Of a DNA stretch of 64,000 nt, positions 8,691 through 18,091 are shown piece by piece (the first letter of the stretch is position 1; the number at the start of each line of letters is the position of its first letter). Both the position numbers and the translations under genes were made by a program. This DNA comes from JAYVYM01 sp046593925 (GTDB taxonomy: Bacteria > Actinomycetota > Actinomycetes > Mycobacteriales > SCTD01). The DNA lies in assembly GCA_046593925.1 (NCBI GenBank), contig JBKJQN010000079.1:1-64000 (forward strand), in the 5' to 3' direction. The notes below the pieces were generated by a model that worked only from the letters and a program-made list of their open reading frames with translations, had not been told where the DNA came from and did not search any database.

Positions 8691-10133
8691 GTGACCGACG
8701 AGCGCCCCGTCGCGGTCGTCGTGCTGGCCGCGGGCGAGGGACGGCGCATGCGCAGCGCCACGCCGAAAGTCCTGCACCTGCTGGCCGGCCGCTCGATGCT
8801 CGGCCACGTCGTCGGCGCCGCCCGCGCGCTGGGGCCCGAGCACCTGGTGGTCGTCGTCGGGCACGGCCGCGAGCAGGTGACCGCCCATCTGGCCGAGCTC
8901 GACCCGGCGGCCACCGCGGTGGTGCAGGACGAGCAGCGTGGCACCGGGCACGCCGTCCGGGTGGCTCTCGAGGGCCTCGGGCCGATCGAGGGCACCGTCG
9001 TCGTCGTCCCGGGCGACGCCCCCCTGCTGACCGCCGAGGTCCTGGCCCGGCTGGTCGCCGAGCACCAGGCCACCGGGGCGGCCACCACGCTGCTCACCGC
9101 GCTGCTCGACGACCCGAGCGGTTACGGCCGGGTGGTGCGCACGGCGGACGGCGATGTCTTACGCGTCGTCGAGCACCAGGATGCCGACGAGCCGACCCGA
9201 GCCGTCCGGGAGGTCGCCACCAGCGTCTATGCCTTCTCGGCGGGGCCTTTGCGCGAGGCGCTCGGCCGGCTGGGGACCGACAACGCGCAGGGCGAGCAGT
9301 ACCTCACCGACGTCGTCGGCCTGCACCGGGACTCGGGGCTGCGGCTGCACGCCGTGCTCGCGCCGGATGCCCGGGAGACCGCGGGCGTCAACGATCGCGC
9401 TCAGCTCGCCATCGCCGCTCGCGACCTGCGCGACCGCCTCGTGCTCGGCCACCAGCGCGCCGGGGTGGCCGTGCTGGACCCTGCGACGACCTGGATCGAC
9501 GCCGACGTCGTCCTGGATCCCGACGTCACGCTGCGGCCGGGTGTCCAGCTCCACCACGGCACGGTGGTGCGGCGGGGGGCCGTCGTCGGCCCCGACAGCA
9601 CCCTGACGGCCTGCGAGGTCGGCGAGGGCGCCACCGTCGTGCGCACCCACGCCGAAGGTGCCGTCGTCGGGCCGGGGGCGAGCGTCGGGCCGTTCAGTCA
9701 CCTGCGGCCCGGCACCCGGCTCGGCGAGGGCGTCAAGGTCGGTGCCTACGTCGAGGTCAAGGGCAGCGAGATCGGGGCGGGCACCAAGCTGCCACACCTG
9801 GCGTACGTCGGCGACGCCACCATCGGCAAGCGCAGCAACATCGGGGCCGGCACGATCGTCGTCAACCACGACGGCCGCGACAAGCACCGCACCGTGGTGG
9901 GCGACGACGTACGGATCGGCAGCGGCAACGTGCTCGTCGCGCCGGTGACCGTGCACGACGGCGCGTATACCGCCGCCGGGTCCGCGATCACCGAGGACGT
10001 CCCGGCGGGGGCGCTCGGCGTCGGCCGGGCGCGGCAGCGCAACATCGCCGGCTGGGTCGCGCGCCGGCGCGCCCAGCGGCGACCGGACGGTCCGGCAGAC
10101 GACCGACCACGGGAGCGGCATGAACGGTCTTGA
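8691..10133 (+). CDS. glmU: bifunctional GlcNAc-1-P uridyltransferase / glucosamine-1-P acetyltransferase
   Basis: Makes UDP-GlcNAc, precursor of peptidoglycan and surface polysaccharide. 480 residues. The N-terminal nucleotidyltransferase shows [12 protein letters not shown] and the sugar-binding [11 protein letters not shown]; the C-terminal half is a left-handed beta-helix of hexapeptide repeats ([16 protein letters not shown] and onward) with the acetyl-transfer region [23 protein letters not shown] 8691 has GAGGAG at 8680-8685. It carries an in-frame TTA leucine codon at 9159-9161, the only one found on the plus strand in this window (see findings). The stop lies 14 nt inside prs, so the two are coupled. 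Confidence 0.96.
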   Translation: MTDERPVAVVVLAAGEGRRMRSATPKVLHLLAGRSMLGHVVGAARALGPEHLVVVVGHGREQVTAHLAELDPAATAVVQDEQRGTGHAVRVALEGLGPIEGTVVVVPGDAPLLTAEVLARLVAEHQATGAATTLLTALLDDPSGYGRVVRTADGDVLRVVEHQDADEPTRAVREVATSVYAFSAGPLREALGRLGTDNAQGEQYLTDVVGLHRDSGLRLHAVLAPDARETAGVNDRAQLAIAARDLRDRLVLGHQRAGVAVLDPATTWIDADVVLDPDVTLRPGVQLHHGTVVRRGAVVGPDSTLTACEVGEGATVVRTHAEGAVVGPGASVGPFSHLRPGTRLGEGVKVGAYVEVKGSEIGAGTKLPHLAYVGDATIGKRSNIGAGTIVVNHDGRDKHRTVVGDDVRIGSGNVLVAPVTVHDGAYTAAGSAITEDVPAGALGVGRARQRNIAGWVARRRAQRRPDGPADDRPRERHERS

Positions 10134-11097
10134 GATCTCCAGCAGCAAGAGCATGCTGCTGTTCACCGGCCGGGCCTATCCGGAGCTGGCCCAGGAGGTG
10201 GCGGCCGAGCTCGGCGTGTCGCCGGTGCCGACCAGCGCGTACGACTTCGCCAACGGCGAGATCTTCGTACGCTTCGAGGAGTCGGTACGCGGCAGCGACG
10301 CGTTCGTGCTGCAGAGCCACACCGCCCCGATCAACACCTGGGTGATGGAGCAGCTGCTGATGGTCGACGCCCTCAAGCGCGCCTCGGCCAAGCGGATCAC
10401 CGTCGTCATGCCGTTCTACCCGTACGCCCGGCAGGACAAGAAGCACCGCGGCCGCGAGCCGATCAGCGCCCGGCTGGTCGCCGACCTGTTCAAGACGGCG
10501 GGCGCCCACCGGCTGATGACGGTCGACCTGCACACCGCGCAGATCCAGGGCTTCTTCGACGGTCCCGTCGACCACCTGTTCGCGCTGCCGCTGCTTGCCG
10601 AGCACGTCGAGCGCACCTGGGGCGATCGCGACCTCGTCGTGGTCAGCCCGGACGCCGGTCGGGTGCGGGTCGCCGAGCGCTGGACCGACCGGCTCGGCTG
10701 CGGCCTCGCGATCATCCACAAGCGCCGCGACCCCAACGTGCCGAACGAGGTCAAGGTCGGCGAGGTCGTCGGTGAGGTCCGCGGGAAGACCTGCATCCTG
10801 GTCGACGACATGATCGACACCGGTGGCACCATCACCAAGGCCGCGGACCTGCTGTTCGACAACGGCGCGACCGACGTCGTCGTCACCGCGACCCACGGCG
10901 TGCTTTCGGGGCCGGCCATCGACCGGCTGAAGAACTCCCGGATCAACGAGGTGCTGGTCACCAACACGCTGCCGATCGACAGCTCGCAGCGCTTCGACCG
11001 GCTGACGGTGCTGTCGATTGCGCCGTTGATCGCGCGCGCTATCCGTGAGGTCTTCGAGGACGGCTCGGTGACCAGCCTGTTCGACGGCGCCGCCTGA
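10120..11097 (+). CDS. prs: ribose-phosphate pyrophosphokinase
   Basis: Makes PRPP from ribose-5-phosphate and ATP for nucleotide, His and Trp synthesis. 325 residues, normal length. Motifs: the regulatory N-terminus with [18 protein letters not shown], the flexible catalytic loop [18 protein letters not shown], the metal-binding [14 protein letters not shown], and the PRPP-binding loop [13 protein letters not shown]. The ATG at 10120, preceded by GGGAG, begins 14 nt before the end of glmU, as in many Actinobacteria. A 134-nt gap to rplY contains a separate -10-like box, so rplY probably also has its own promoter. Confidence 0.96.
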   Translation: MNGLEISSSKSMLLFTGRAYPELAQEVAAELGVSPVPTSAYDFANGEIFVRFEESVRGSDAFVLQSHTAPINTWVMEQLLMVDALKRASAKRITVVMPFYPYARQDKKHRGREPISARLVADLFKTAGAHRLMTVDLHTAQIQGFFDGPVDHLFALPLLAEHVERTWGDRDLVVVSPDAGRVRVAERWTDRLGCGLAIIHKRRDPNVPNEVKVGEVVGEVRGKTCILVDDMIDTGGTITKAADLLFDNGATDVVVTATHGVLSGPAIDRLKNSRINEVLVTNTLPIDSSQRFDRLTVLSIAPLIARAIREVFEDGSVTSLFDGAA

Positions 11098-11153
11098 GGG
11101 CACCGGCCGGCGGGGCTCGGACCGGCCGGCACCGAGGCGCGCCGCGGCTCCCC

Positions 11154-11159
11154 TAGACT
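11154..11159 (+). promoter_or_regulatory. possible -10 box for rplY-pth
   Basis: TAGACT matches the TANNNT pattern, about 70 nt upstream of the rplY GTG at 11232. No convincing -35 box. Confidence 0.35.
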
Positions 11160-11231
11160 CCTCCTCCGCACGCACCAGCGCCGCCGCGCACCGCACCGTC
11201 CCGCCCGTAGTACCGCATGAGGAGTCCTGTC

Positions 11232-11954
11232 GTGTCCGAGGTCCGCATCGTCGCCGAGCCCCGCACCGAGTTCGGCAAGGGTGCCGCTCGTCGCGTGCGC
11301 CGCGCCGGCAAGGTGCCAGCTGTCCTGTACGGCCACGGCGACGCCCCGCGGCACGTGTCCCTGCCGGGTCACGAGCTGATGCTCGCGCTCAAGCACGACG
11401 CCAACGTGCTGCTCACGCTGGCCACCGAGCACGGCGACCAGCTCGCCCTGCCGCGCGCCGTCGTCCGTGACCCGATCAAGGGCCACCTGGAGCACCTCGA
11501 CCTCGTCGCCGTGCGCAGCGGCGAGAAGGTCACCGTCGACGTGCCGGTCGTCCTCGAGGGGGACGCCGCTCCCGACGTGCTCGTCGACCAGCAGCTGATG
11601 ACCGTCACCGTGCAGGCCGAGGCGACCCACCTGCCGTCGGAGCTGACGCTGTCGATCGCCGGCCTGCGCGCGGGTCGCAACATCACTGCGGGCGAGATCA
11701 AGCTGCCGACCGGCACCACGCTGTCGCAGGACGCCGACCAGGTCGTCGTGCAGGGCCTCGGCCAGATCTCCGAGGAGCAGCTCGAGGCTGAGCTCGTCGC
11801 GTCGGAGGAAGAGCTCGGGGCGGGCCAGGCCGGCGCCGAGGCGATCGCCGCCGAGGCCGCCGAGGCAGCGGGCACCGACCCGGCCGAGGGCAGCGGCGAC
11901 GCCGGGCCCGAAACCGACGGACCGAACAGCGACGGCGCCGACAGCGGCGCGTAG
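11232..11954 (+). CDS. rplY: 50S ribosomal protein L25, long (Ctc) form
   Basis: 5S rRNA-binding ribosomal protein with the C-terminal TL5/Ctc extension, also linked to general stress. 240 residues. The L25 part shows RTEFGKGAARRVRRAGKVPA and YGHG; the Ctc domain runs from about residue 95 (EKVTVDVPVVLEGDA). The last 60 residues are an acidic, low-complexity tail rich in Ala, Glu, Asp and Gly, common in actinobacterial members. GTG 11232 is preferred to the ATG at 11217, because GAGGAG (11219-11224) overlaps that ATG and sits 7 nt before the GTG. Followed closely by pth. Confidence 0.93.
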   Translation: MSEVRIVAEPRTEFGKGAARRVRRAGKVPAVLYGHGDAPRHVSLPGHELMLALKHDANVLLTLATEHGDQLALPRAVVRDPIKGHLEHLDLVAVRSGEKVTVDVPVVLEGDAAPDVLVDQQLMTVTVQAEATHLPSELTLSIAGLRAGRNITAGEIKLPTGTTLSQDADQVVVQGLGQISEEQLEAELVASEEELGAGQAGAEAIAAEAAEAAGTDPAEGSGDAGPETDGPNSDGADSGA

Positions 11955-11975
11955 CGCTCCCGGCGGGTCGCGGCG

Positions 11976-12554
11976 GTGACGGACGACGTCTGGCTCGTCC
12001 TCGGCCTGGGCAACCCTGGCCCGTCGTACGCGGGGAACCGGCACAACGCCGGCCACCTGGTCCTGGCCCTGCTGGCCGAGCGGTCCGGTGGGCGCTTCAA
12101 GGCTCACAAGGGCCGGGCCGACGTCGTGGAGGGTCGGCTCGGCGGCGTGCGCGCCGTGCTGGCCAAACCGAAGTCGTACATGAACACCTCCGGTGGCCCG
12201 GCGGCCGCGCTGCGCGACTTCTTCAAGGTCCCGGTCGAGCGCATCGTCGTCGTGCACGACGAGCTCGACCTCGCCTACGGCGTCCTGCGGCTCAAGCGGG
12301 GTGGCGGCGACAACGGTCACAACGGGCTGCGTTCGCTGACCAGCGCGCTGGGCTCCAAGGAGTACCTGCGGGTGCGCTTCGGCATCGGGCGGCCGCCGGG
12401 CCGCCAGGACCCCGCCGACTTCGTGCTTTCGGACTGGAGCCACGCGGAGCGCAAGGAGCTGGCGTTCCACGTCGACCGGGCTGCCGACGCGGTCGAGGCG
12501 CTGCTGACCGGCTCGTTGGAGGCCGCGCAGAACCTGTTCCACGCCGATGCGTGA
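11976..12554 (+). CDS. pth: peptidyl-tRNA hydrolase
   Basis: Recycles peptidyl-tRNA dropped by stalled ribosomes. 192 residues, full length. Motifs: [17 protein letters not shown] with the catalytic His, [16 protein letters not shown] with the substrate-binding Asn, [11 protein letters not shown] with the catalytic Asp, and [13 protein letters not shown]. The start is GTG 11976, 21 nt after rplY, making a two-gene unit. In mycobacteria the equivalent region continues towards mfd; here about 22 kb of sulfation and polysaccharide genes separate pth from mfd. Confidence 0.95.
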   Translation: MTDDVWLVLGLGNPGPSYAGNRHNAGHLVLALLAERSGGRFKAHKGRADVVEGRLGGVRAVLAKPKSYMNTSGGPAAALRDFFKVPVERIVVVHDELDLAYGVLRLKRGGGDNGHNGLRSLTSALGSKEYLRVRFGIGRPPGRQDPADFVLSDWSHAERKELAFHVDRAADAVEALLTGSLEAAQNLFHADA

Positions 12555-12657
12555 CCCCCGCATCGCTCATAGGTCGTGAGTTACTCTGCGTAGCAGGCGA
12601 TGGCTGCGCCCGGGTCGGCACTCGCGCGACCCGCCAGCCCGCGACAGGGGGACCTCG

Positions 12658-13422
12658 ATGACGGCACCGACCGCAGGCGCCTTCCGCGGTCCGGGCACGG
12701 ATGCCGCGCTGGCCCGGCACGCCGCCCAGCTGGCCGGCGAGGCCCTGCTGGGCCTGCGACGCGAGGGCGGCGCCGACCTGAAGGACCGCGGTGACGCGCT
12801 CGCGCAGGCACTGATCAGTGCGCTGCTGACCGCCCTACGGCCTGCCGACGCGGTGCTCAGCGAGGAGGCCGTCGACGACCCGGTGCGGCTGAGCGCCGAC
12901 CGGGTCTGGATCATCGACCCCCTCGACGGCACCCGCGAGTACGGCGAGGGCGACCGGCACGACTGGGCCGTGCACGTGGCGCTGTGGGAGGCCGGCGAGC
13001 TCACGGCCGCAGCGGTGGCGCTGCCGGCGGTCGGTGCGGTCCTTGGCACCGACGACCCGGCGAGCGTCCCGGCGCAGCCCGTCGGCATGGTGCGGATGGC
13101 CGTGAGCCGCTCCCGGGCCACGGAGCTCACGCTCGGCGTCGCCCAGGACCTGGGAGCCGAGCTCGTACCGCTGGGGTCGGCCGGATACAAGGTCTGCGCG
13201 GTCATCCGTGGTGAGGCCGACGCGTACCTGCACTCCGGTGGCCAGTACGAGTGGGACTCGGCCGCGCCCGTGGCGGTCGCCCGGGCCGCGGGCCTGCACA
13301 CCAGCCGCATCGACGGCTCGCCGCTGCGCTACAACCAGGCCGACGTCTACCTGCCCGACCTGCTGGTCTGCCGACCGCACCTGGCCGACCCCGTGCTGAA
13401 CGCCGTGGCCGCCCGCACCTGA
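12658..13422 (+). CDS. cysQ: 3'(2'),5'-bisphosphate nucleotidase (PAP phosphatase)
   Basis: Inositol-monophosphatase-fold enzyme expected to hydrolyse 3'-phosphoadenosine 5'-phosphate, the inhibitory by-product of sulfotransferases and PAPS reductase, to AMP. 254 residues. Metal-site motifs: LSEEAVDD (Glu), WIIDPLDGTREY (Asp-Pro-Leu-Asp-Gly) and the C-terminal YEWDSAAPVAVA. The start ATG 12658 follows AGGGGG at about 12644. It opens the accessory block that also holds ATP sulfurylase and four sulfotransferases, which strongly supports a PAP-clearing role over plain inositol phosphatase activity. Substrate is inferred from family and neighbours. Confidence 0.88.
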   Translation: MTAPTAGAFRGPGTDAALARHAAQLAGEALLGLRREGGADLKDRGDALAQALISALLTALRPADAVLSEEAVDDPVRLSADRVWIIDPLDGTREYGEGDRHDWAVHVALWEAGELTAAAVALPAVGAVLGTDDPASVPAQPVGMVRMAVSRSRATELTLGVAQDLGAELVPLGSAGYKVCAVIRGEADAYLHSGGQYEWDSAAPVAVARAAGLHTSRIDGSPLRYNQADVYLPDLLVCRPHLADPVLNAVAART

Positions 13423-13506
13423 CCTGCGACCACCCGCCCTCAGCCGGCGAAGACCGCATCGCGTGGCTTCCCGTCGCGCGGCACCACGACCGATCGGAGG
13501 GCCAGG

Positions 13507-14361
13507 ATGGACGACGACACGGCCCCGCTCGGCGGCTCCGCCGGCTCGGACGACGCCGGCCTTGCCCCACCCGAGGTCAGCTGCGACGACGTGGTGCCGC
13601 GGACCGTGGCTGTCGGACCGTTCCGGGTGTGGGACGAGCGCGCCGAGGACCTGGTCGACCGGCTGGTCACGGGGGCCGTCGAGTGCCTGGGCAGCCGTCC
13701 CTTTCTGGCGTACGCCCTGCATGTCGGGGGCCTCAACGACCGCGACGACCGCGCCTTCGTGCAGGCGATGGGCCGTGCCGACGTCGTCTACGCGGACGGC
13801 ATGTCGGTCGTGCTGCTCGCCCGGCTGGCCGGCGCCACCCGGCTGGAGCGTGCCGGGACCACCGACATCGGTTGGGGGGTGCTGCGCGTGCTGAGCGCCG
13901 CCCTCGGCCGCCCGGCGCGGGTCGCCCTCGTCGGCGGCCCCGACGGGCTGACCGCCCGGGCCGGGGCGGTGCTCGCGGCCGAGGCCGGCGTGCAGGTCGT
14001 CGTCACCGAGCACGGCTACCACGACGACTGGGACGGCGTGCTCGAGCGGGTCGCGGCGGTGCGACCCGACCTGTTTATCGTCGGACTCGGGGCGCCCCGG
14101 GAGATGAAGTGGGTGGAGGCACAGCGTGCCGCGCTGCCGGACTGTCTGGTGATGACCTGCGGCGGCTGGTTCGGCTTTCTCACCGCGCAGGAGAAGCGGG
14201 CACCGGGCTGGATGCAGACCGCCGGGCTGGAGTGGTCCTACCGGGTTGCGCAGGCACCGCGACGACTCGCCGGGCGCTACGCCCGTGGAGCCGCCACCAC
14301 GGCAGTGCTGGCCGTGCCGCTGGTCCGCGGACAGCTCGCGCGGGGCCGTCGCCGACACTGA
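13507..14361 (+). CDS. WecG/TagA/CpsF family glycosyltransferase
   Basis: GT26-type enzyme expected to add N-acetylmannosamine or a related sugar to a lipid-linked intermediate at the inner face of the membrane. 284 residues. Seen: the YALHVGGLNDRDDRAFVQ segment, ADVVYADGMSVVLLARLAG with the family's DG(M/V/I)...A pattern, a Rossmann-like VALVGGPDG, LFIVGLGAPREMKWVEAQ and the closing GWFGFLTAQEKRAPGWMQ. No membrane segment; family members use a C-terminal basic/hydrophobic tail to reach the membrane, and this one ends in several Arg. GGAGG at 13496-13500 precedes ATG 13507. It fits the surface-polysaccharide theme; sugar specificity is unknown. Confidence 0.85.
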   Translation: MDDDTAPLGGSAGSDDAGLAPPEVSCDDVVPRTVAVGPFRVWDERAEDLVDRLVTGAVECLGSRPFLAYALHVGGLNDRDDRAFVQAMGRADVVYADGMSVVLLARLAGATRLERAGTTDIGWGVLRVLSAALGRPARVALVGGPDGLTARAGAVLAAEAGVQVVVTEHGYHDDWDGVLERVAAVRPDLFIVGLGAPREMKWVEAQRAALPDCLVMTCGGWFGFLTAQEKRAPGWMQTAGLEWSYRVAQAPRRLAGRYARGAATTAVLAVPLVRGQLARGRRRH

Positions 14362-14483
14362 GGCCGCACCGACCCGGCCGCAGGGCAGACTGGAACTGAA
14401 CTGGTCCGTACGCAGGGCTCACCTGCTGCCCGGATCGTGACGAAGACCTGGGCGACACGCGTCCGTGACCGAACGGGGAGACG

Positions 14484-14540
14484 ATGACCACGGCAGCCAC
14501 GACGGCGCCGCGCCGCGCCGCGCTGGGAGGTAACGCATGA
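14484..14540 (+). CDS. possible short leader peptide coupled to cysD
   Basis: An 18-codon frame (MTTAATTAPRRAALGGNA) begins with ATG 14484 after GGGGAG and ends in a TGA that overlaps the cysD ATG (ATGA). Its own last codons contain the cysD ribosome site GGGAGG. The layout would couple cysD translation to the leader. It holds no Cys or Met codon beyond the start, so it does not look like a classic cysteine attenuator. It may be only the remnant of a longer gene. Confidence 0.35.
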   Translation: MTTAATTAPRRAALGGNA

Positions 14541-15451
14541 CCGCGCCGCAGACGAACTACCGCCTGCCGCATCTGGACGTCCTGGAGTCCGAGGCGATCC
14601 ACATCTTCCGCGAGGTCGTCGCGGAGATGGAGCGGCCGTGCCTGCTGTTCTCCGGCGGCAAGGACTCGATCGTGATGCTCCGGCTGGCCGAGAAGGCGTT
14701 CTGGCCGGCGGCGATCCCGTTCCCGGTGATGCACATCGACACCGGGCAGAACTTCCCGGAGGTGCTGGCCTTCCGTGACAAGCGGGTCGGTGAGCTGGAG
14801 GTTCAGCTCATCATCGCGAGCGTCCAGGAGGCGATCGACCGCGGCCTGGTCAAGGCCGAGCCGAACGGCTCGCGCAACCGCATCCAGACCCCGGTACTGC
14901 TCGACGCCGTCGAGAAGCACCGCTTCAACGCGCTATTCGGCGGCGCGCGGCGCGACGAGGAGAAGGCCCGTGCCAAGGAGCGGGTCTTCTCCTTCCGGGA
15001 CGAGTTCGGCCAGTGGGACCCCAAGAACCAGCGGCCCGAGCTGTGGAGTCTGTACAACGGCCGCACCCACCTGGGCGAGAGCATCCGGGTCTTTCCGCTG
15101 TCGAACTGGACCGAGCTCGACATCTGGCTCTACATCATGCGTGAGGAGATCGAGCTGCCCGCGATCTACTTCGCGCACGACCGCGAGGTCTTCGAGCGGG
15201 ACGGCATGCTGATGGCCGTCAACGAGCACGCGCAACCCCGACAGGGTCAGCCCACCTTTGTCCAGCGGGTGCGCTACCGCACGGTCGGGGACGCCAACCT
15301 GACGGCCGCCGTGCGCTCGGACGCAGCGCTGATCCAGGACATCGTCAACGAGGTCGCGTCGACCCGGATCACCGAGCGCGGCGCGACCCGGGGCGACGAC
15401 CGCGTGAGCGAGGCCGCCATGGAAGACCGCAAGCGAGAGGGCTACTTCTAA
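14537..15451 (+). CDS. cysD: sulfate adenylyltransferase subunit 2
   Basis: Small catalytic subunit of ATP sulfurylase, making APS from sulfate and ATP; the partner GTPase CysN drives the reaction. 304 residues, full length. PP-loop motif LFSGGKDSIVMLRLAEKA near residue 40, then MHIDTGQNFPEV and GGARRDEEKARAKERVFSFR, and the usual C-terminus MEDRKREGYF. Start ATG 14537 has GGGAGG 4-6 nt upstream. Only 3 nt separate it from cysN. Together with cysQ, the exporter at 16.8 kb and the sulfotransferases downstream, it would supply activated sulfate for sulfation; no separate APS kinase (cysC) is visible in the window. Confidence 0.95.
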   Translation: MTAPQTNYRLPHLDVLESEAIHIFREVVAEMERPCLLFSGGKDSIVMLRLAEKAFWPAAIPFPVMHIDTGQNFPEVLAFRDKRVGELEVQLIIASVQEAIDRGLVKAEPNGSRNRIQTPVLLDAVEKHRFNALFGGARRDEEKARAKERVFSFRDEFGQWDPKNQRPELWSLYNGRTHLGESIRVFPLSNWTELDIWLYIMREEIELPAIYFAHDREVFERDGMLMAVNEHAQPRQGQPTFVQRVRYRTVGDANLTAAVRSDAALIQDIVNEVASTRITERGATRGDDRVSEAAMEDRKREGYF

Positions 15452-15454
15452 CCG

Positions 15455-16728
15455 ATGTCCGCACCCACGACCGACGCACCCGTCGCGGCCGGCATGGACA
15501 CCTCGAGCGAGATGCTCAGGTTTGCCACGGCCGGCTCCTCTACGACGCCAAGGCGATCTTCGAGGACCAGCTGGCGGCCGTGGTGGCCACCAGCGCCCGG
15601 ATGGGCGACGACTACACCAACCTCGCGCTGCTCACCGACGGCCTGCGGGCCGAACGTGAGCAGGGCATCACGATCGACGTGGCGTACCGCTACTTCGCGA
15701 CGCCACGACGCAAGTTCGTCATCGCCGACACCCCGGGCCACATCCAGTACACCCGCAACATGGTGACCGGCGCTTCCACGGCCGACCTGGCGATCGTGCT
15801 CGTCGACGCCCGCAAGGGCCTGGTCGACCAGAGCCGCCGGCACGCCTTCCTGGTGTCTCTGCTGCGCGTGCCGCACCTGGTGCTGGCGGTGAACAAGATG
15901 GATCTCGTCGACTGGAGCGAGGACGTCTTCGAACGCGTCCGCGCCGAGTTCACCGCCTTCGCCACCAAGCTGGCAGTGCCGGACCTCACGATCATCCCGA
16001 TGTCGGCGCTGCAGGGCGACAACGTCGTCGACAGGTCGACCAACATGCCCTGGTACCAGGGCTCGTCGTTGTTGCACCACCTGGAGAACGTGCACGTCGC
16101 GTCCGACCGCAACCTGGTCGACGCGCGCTTCCCGGTGCAGTACGTCCTCCGGCCCCAGAGCAACCGGAGCCGTGACTACCGGGGCTACGCCGGGCAGGTC
16201 GCCGGTGGGGTGCTCAAACCGGGCGATGAGGTCATGGTGCTGCCGTCCGGCTTCACCAGCCGGGTCGCGTCGATCGACACCTTCGACGGCCCTGTCCAGC
16301 AGGCGTTCCCGCCGATGTCGGTCGTCGTGCGGCTCGAGGACGAGATCGACATCTCGCGCGGCGACATGATCTGCCGGGTCCACAACCAGCCACGGGTCAC
16401 CCAGGACGTCGACGCGATGGTGTGCTGGATGGACGAGACCAGCTCCCTGCAGCCCGGCCGCAAGTACAATCTCAAGCACACCACCCGCACCGTGAAGTGC
16501 ATCGTTCGAGACGTGAAGTACCGGCTCGACACCAACACCCTGCACCGCGAGGAAGGCGTGTCGAGCCTGGCCCTCAACGAGATCGGCCGGCTGACCCTGC
16601 GCACCACGCAGCCGCTGCTGTGTGACGACTACGCCCGCAACCGCGACACCGGAGGTTTCATCCTCATCGACGAGGCAGACAACCGCACTGTCGCGGCGGG
16701 CATGATCTTGAGTGCCGACGTCTCCTAG
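15455..16728 (+). pseudogene. cysN: sulfate adenylyltransferase subunit 1, frameshifted by loss of the P-loop
   Basis: GTPase subunit of ATP sulfurylase, broken here. From ATG 15455 the frame reads normally to MLRFATAGS and then runs into nonsense; from about 15532 a frame shifted by one base reads GRLLYDAKAIFEDQLAAV and continues through the whole protein: DTPGH (15730-15744), NKMD, and the beta-barrel domains to the stop at 16728. What is missing is the G1 segment GSVDDGKSTLIGRL of the family. The junction lies in GGCCGGCTCC (15529-15538), a string expected to occur at both ends of the missing piece, so a 37-bp deletion between short direct repeats explains both the missing P-loop and the frameshift. 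It could be a real mutation or an assembly collapse. A protein starting at GTG 15580 would lack the GTP-binding loop. Confidence 0.85.
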
Positions 16729-16759
16729 GACCTGTCCGTACGACGGCTGAGCCGTGTGG

Positions 16760-17740
16760 TCACTCGGCGGAGCTGTCGACCACGTCGCGGTTCTCGACGC
16801 GAGCGTCGACCCGCGGGACGTCCGGTCGGCCCCGGTGGGCCAGGGCGGTCAGTCCGTGCTGCCGGCGGACCGCCATCCAGACCAGCGGGCCGAGGAGCAG
16901 GAAGCCGCTGATGCAGGCGACGACCAGGCCGGTCCCGGCGCCGACGAGCTTGAGCCCGCTGGCCAGCAGGACCAGTGACAGGGCGCGGCGGATGATGCCG
17001 CCGGGTGCGCGCGCGCTGAACTGGGCGCCGATGAGCACGCCTGGGATGCTGCCGATCAGCAGCGACGTGGTGACGCTGAGCTGGAAGTCGCCGAACAGGA
17101 TGTGCCCAACGGCCGCCGCGGCGACGAGCGGGACCGCCTGCACGAGGTCGGTGCCGACCAACTGCGAGGCCTGCAGCTTCGGGTAGACCAGCAGCAGCGC
17201 GATGATGATGAGCGAGCCCGAGCCGACCGACGTCATGCCGACGACGAGACCGCCGCCCATGCCGATCAGGATGGTCGGCAACGGCCGGACCACGATCTGT
17301 GGCGTGCCCCCGCCGGCGTCGATGCTGAGCCCGGCGGCCCGCCGGGCGACCCGCGCCTGCAGGGTGATGTACGCCTTGACGATCAGCGAGGCACTCGCGA
17401 GTAGCAGCGCGACGCCGAGCGCGGTCTTGACCGCGGAGTCCAGGCTGCCACCCGTGCCGCCGAAGGCCCGCAGCACGAACACCCCGGCGAACGCGCACGG
17501 CACCGAGCCGATCGCCAGGTAACGCGCGAGCGCCCAATTTACGGTGCCGTTGCGGATGTGCACCGCGCTGCCGAACGGCTTCATGATGGCCGACGTCACG
17601 AGGTCGCTGGAGACCGCCGCGAGTGGATTCACATGGAAGAAGAACAGCAGCATCGGCGTCATCAGTGCCCCACCGCCCATCCCGGTCAGGCCGACCACGA
17701 AGCCGACCACCAGGCCGCCCAGGGCGAGTGCGGGATTCAT
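16760..17740 (-). CDS. TauE/SafE family anion exporter
   Basis: Integral membrane protein of the sulfite/taurine/sulfoacetate exporter family, 326 residues with about eight hydrophobic segments. The two half-repeats each start with the family's glycine-rich turn: VVGLTGMGGGALMTPML near the N-terminus and LVVGMTSVGSGSLIIIAL in the middle. ATG 17740 is chosen because GGAGG precedes it on the minus strand and MNPALALGGLV is the usual beginning; longer in-frame starts add a non-family, non-hydrophobic stretch. Convergent with cysN (31 nt between stops). Next to sulfate-activation genes, an inorganic sulfur anion such as sulfite is the likely substrate; direction and substrate are inferred. Confidence 0.87.
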   Translation of the reverse strand: MNPALALGGLVVGFVVGLTGMGGGALMTPMLLFFFHVNPLAAVSSDLVTSAIMKPFGSAVHIRNGTVNWALARYLAIGSVPCAFAGVFVLRAFGGTGGSLDSAVKTALGVALLLASASLIVKAYITLQARVARRAAGLSIDAGGGTPQIVVRPLPTILIGMGGGLVVGMTSVGSGSLIIIALLLVYPKLQASQLVGTDLVQAVPLVAAAAVGHILFGDFQLSVTTSLLIGSIPGVLIGAQFSARAPGGIIRRALSLVLLASGLKLVGAGTGLVVACISGFLLLGPLVWMAVRRQHGLTALAHRGRPDVPRVDARVENRDVVDSSAE

Positions 17741-18091
17741 CGTGCCTCCGTGCGGTGCGGGTGGCCGGGCGCCGGAGCGGACGCGCGGTGAGCTCGGTGC
17801 CAGGTCTGCGCGGGAACATACCGAACAGAGTCGATGGGCATCCACTACTTCGCAAAATCCAGTGCCCGGGCGGTATCTCACAGCCTTCTTGACCTTGGCC
17901 GTCCCGCATACCGCCGATCGGGCTTAAGCGCATTCGCCTGATCGGGCGAACCCGGTGCCATCCGGTCGGGGAGCGCGCGGGTCGTGACGACACACCGTCG
18001 TACGCGCCCCTCCCAGGAGAACTGATGCCCGAACACCGCTCGCCGCACCGTGCCTGGTCGGCAGGCTTGCCGTCGCCTTTCTTGCCGTCGG
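17741..18091. other. intergenic, upstream of exporter; no gene recognised
   Basis: Several frames stay open here on both strands, but none has a family-like sequence, a sensible ribosome site and normal codon use together. The minus strand holds the leader of the exporter. Near 18066-18092 the string CTTGCCGTCG occurs twice, six bases apart, just before the glycosidase remnant. Confidence 0.5.
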
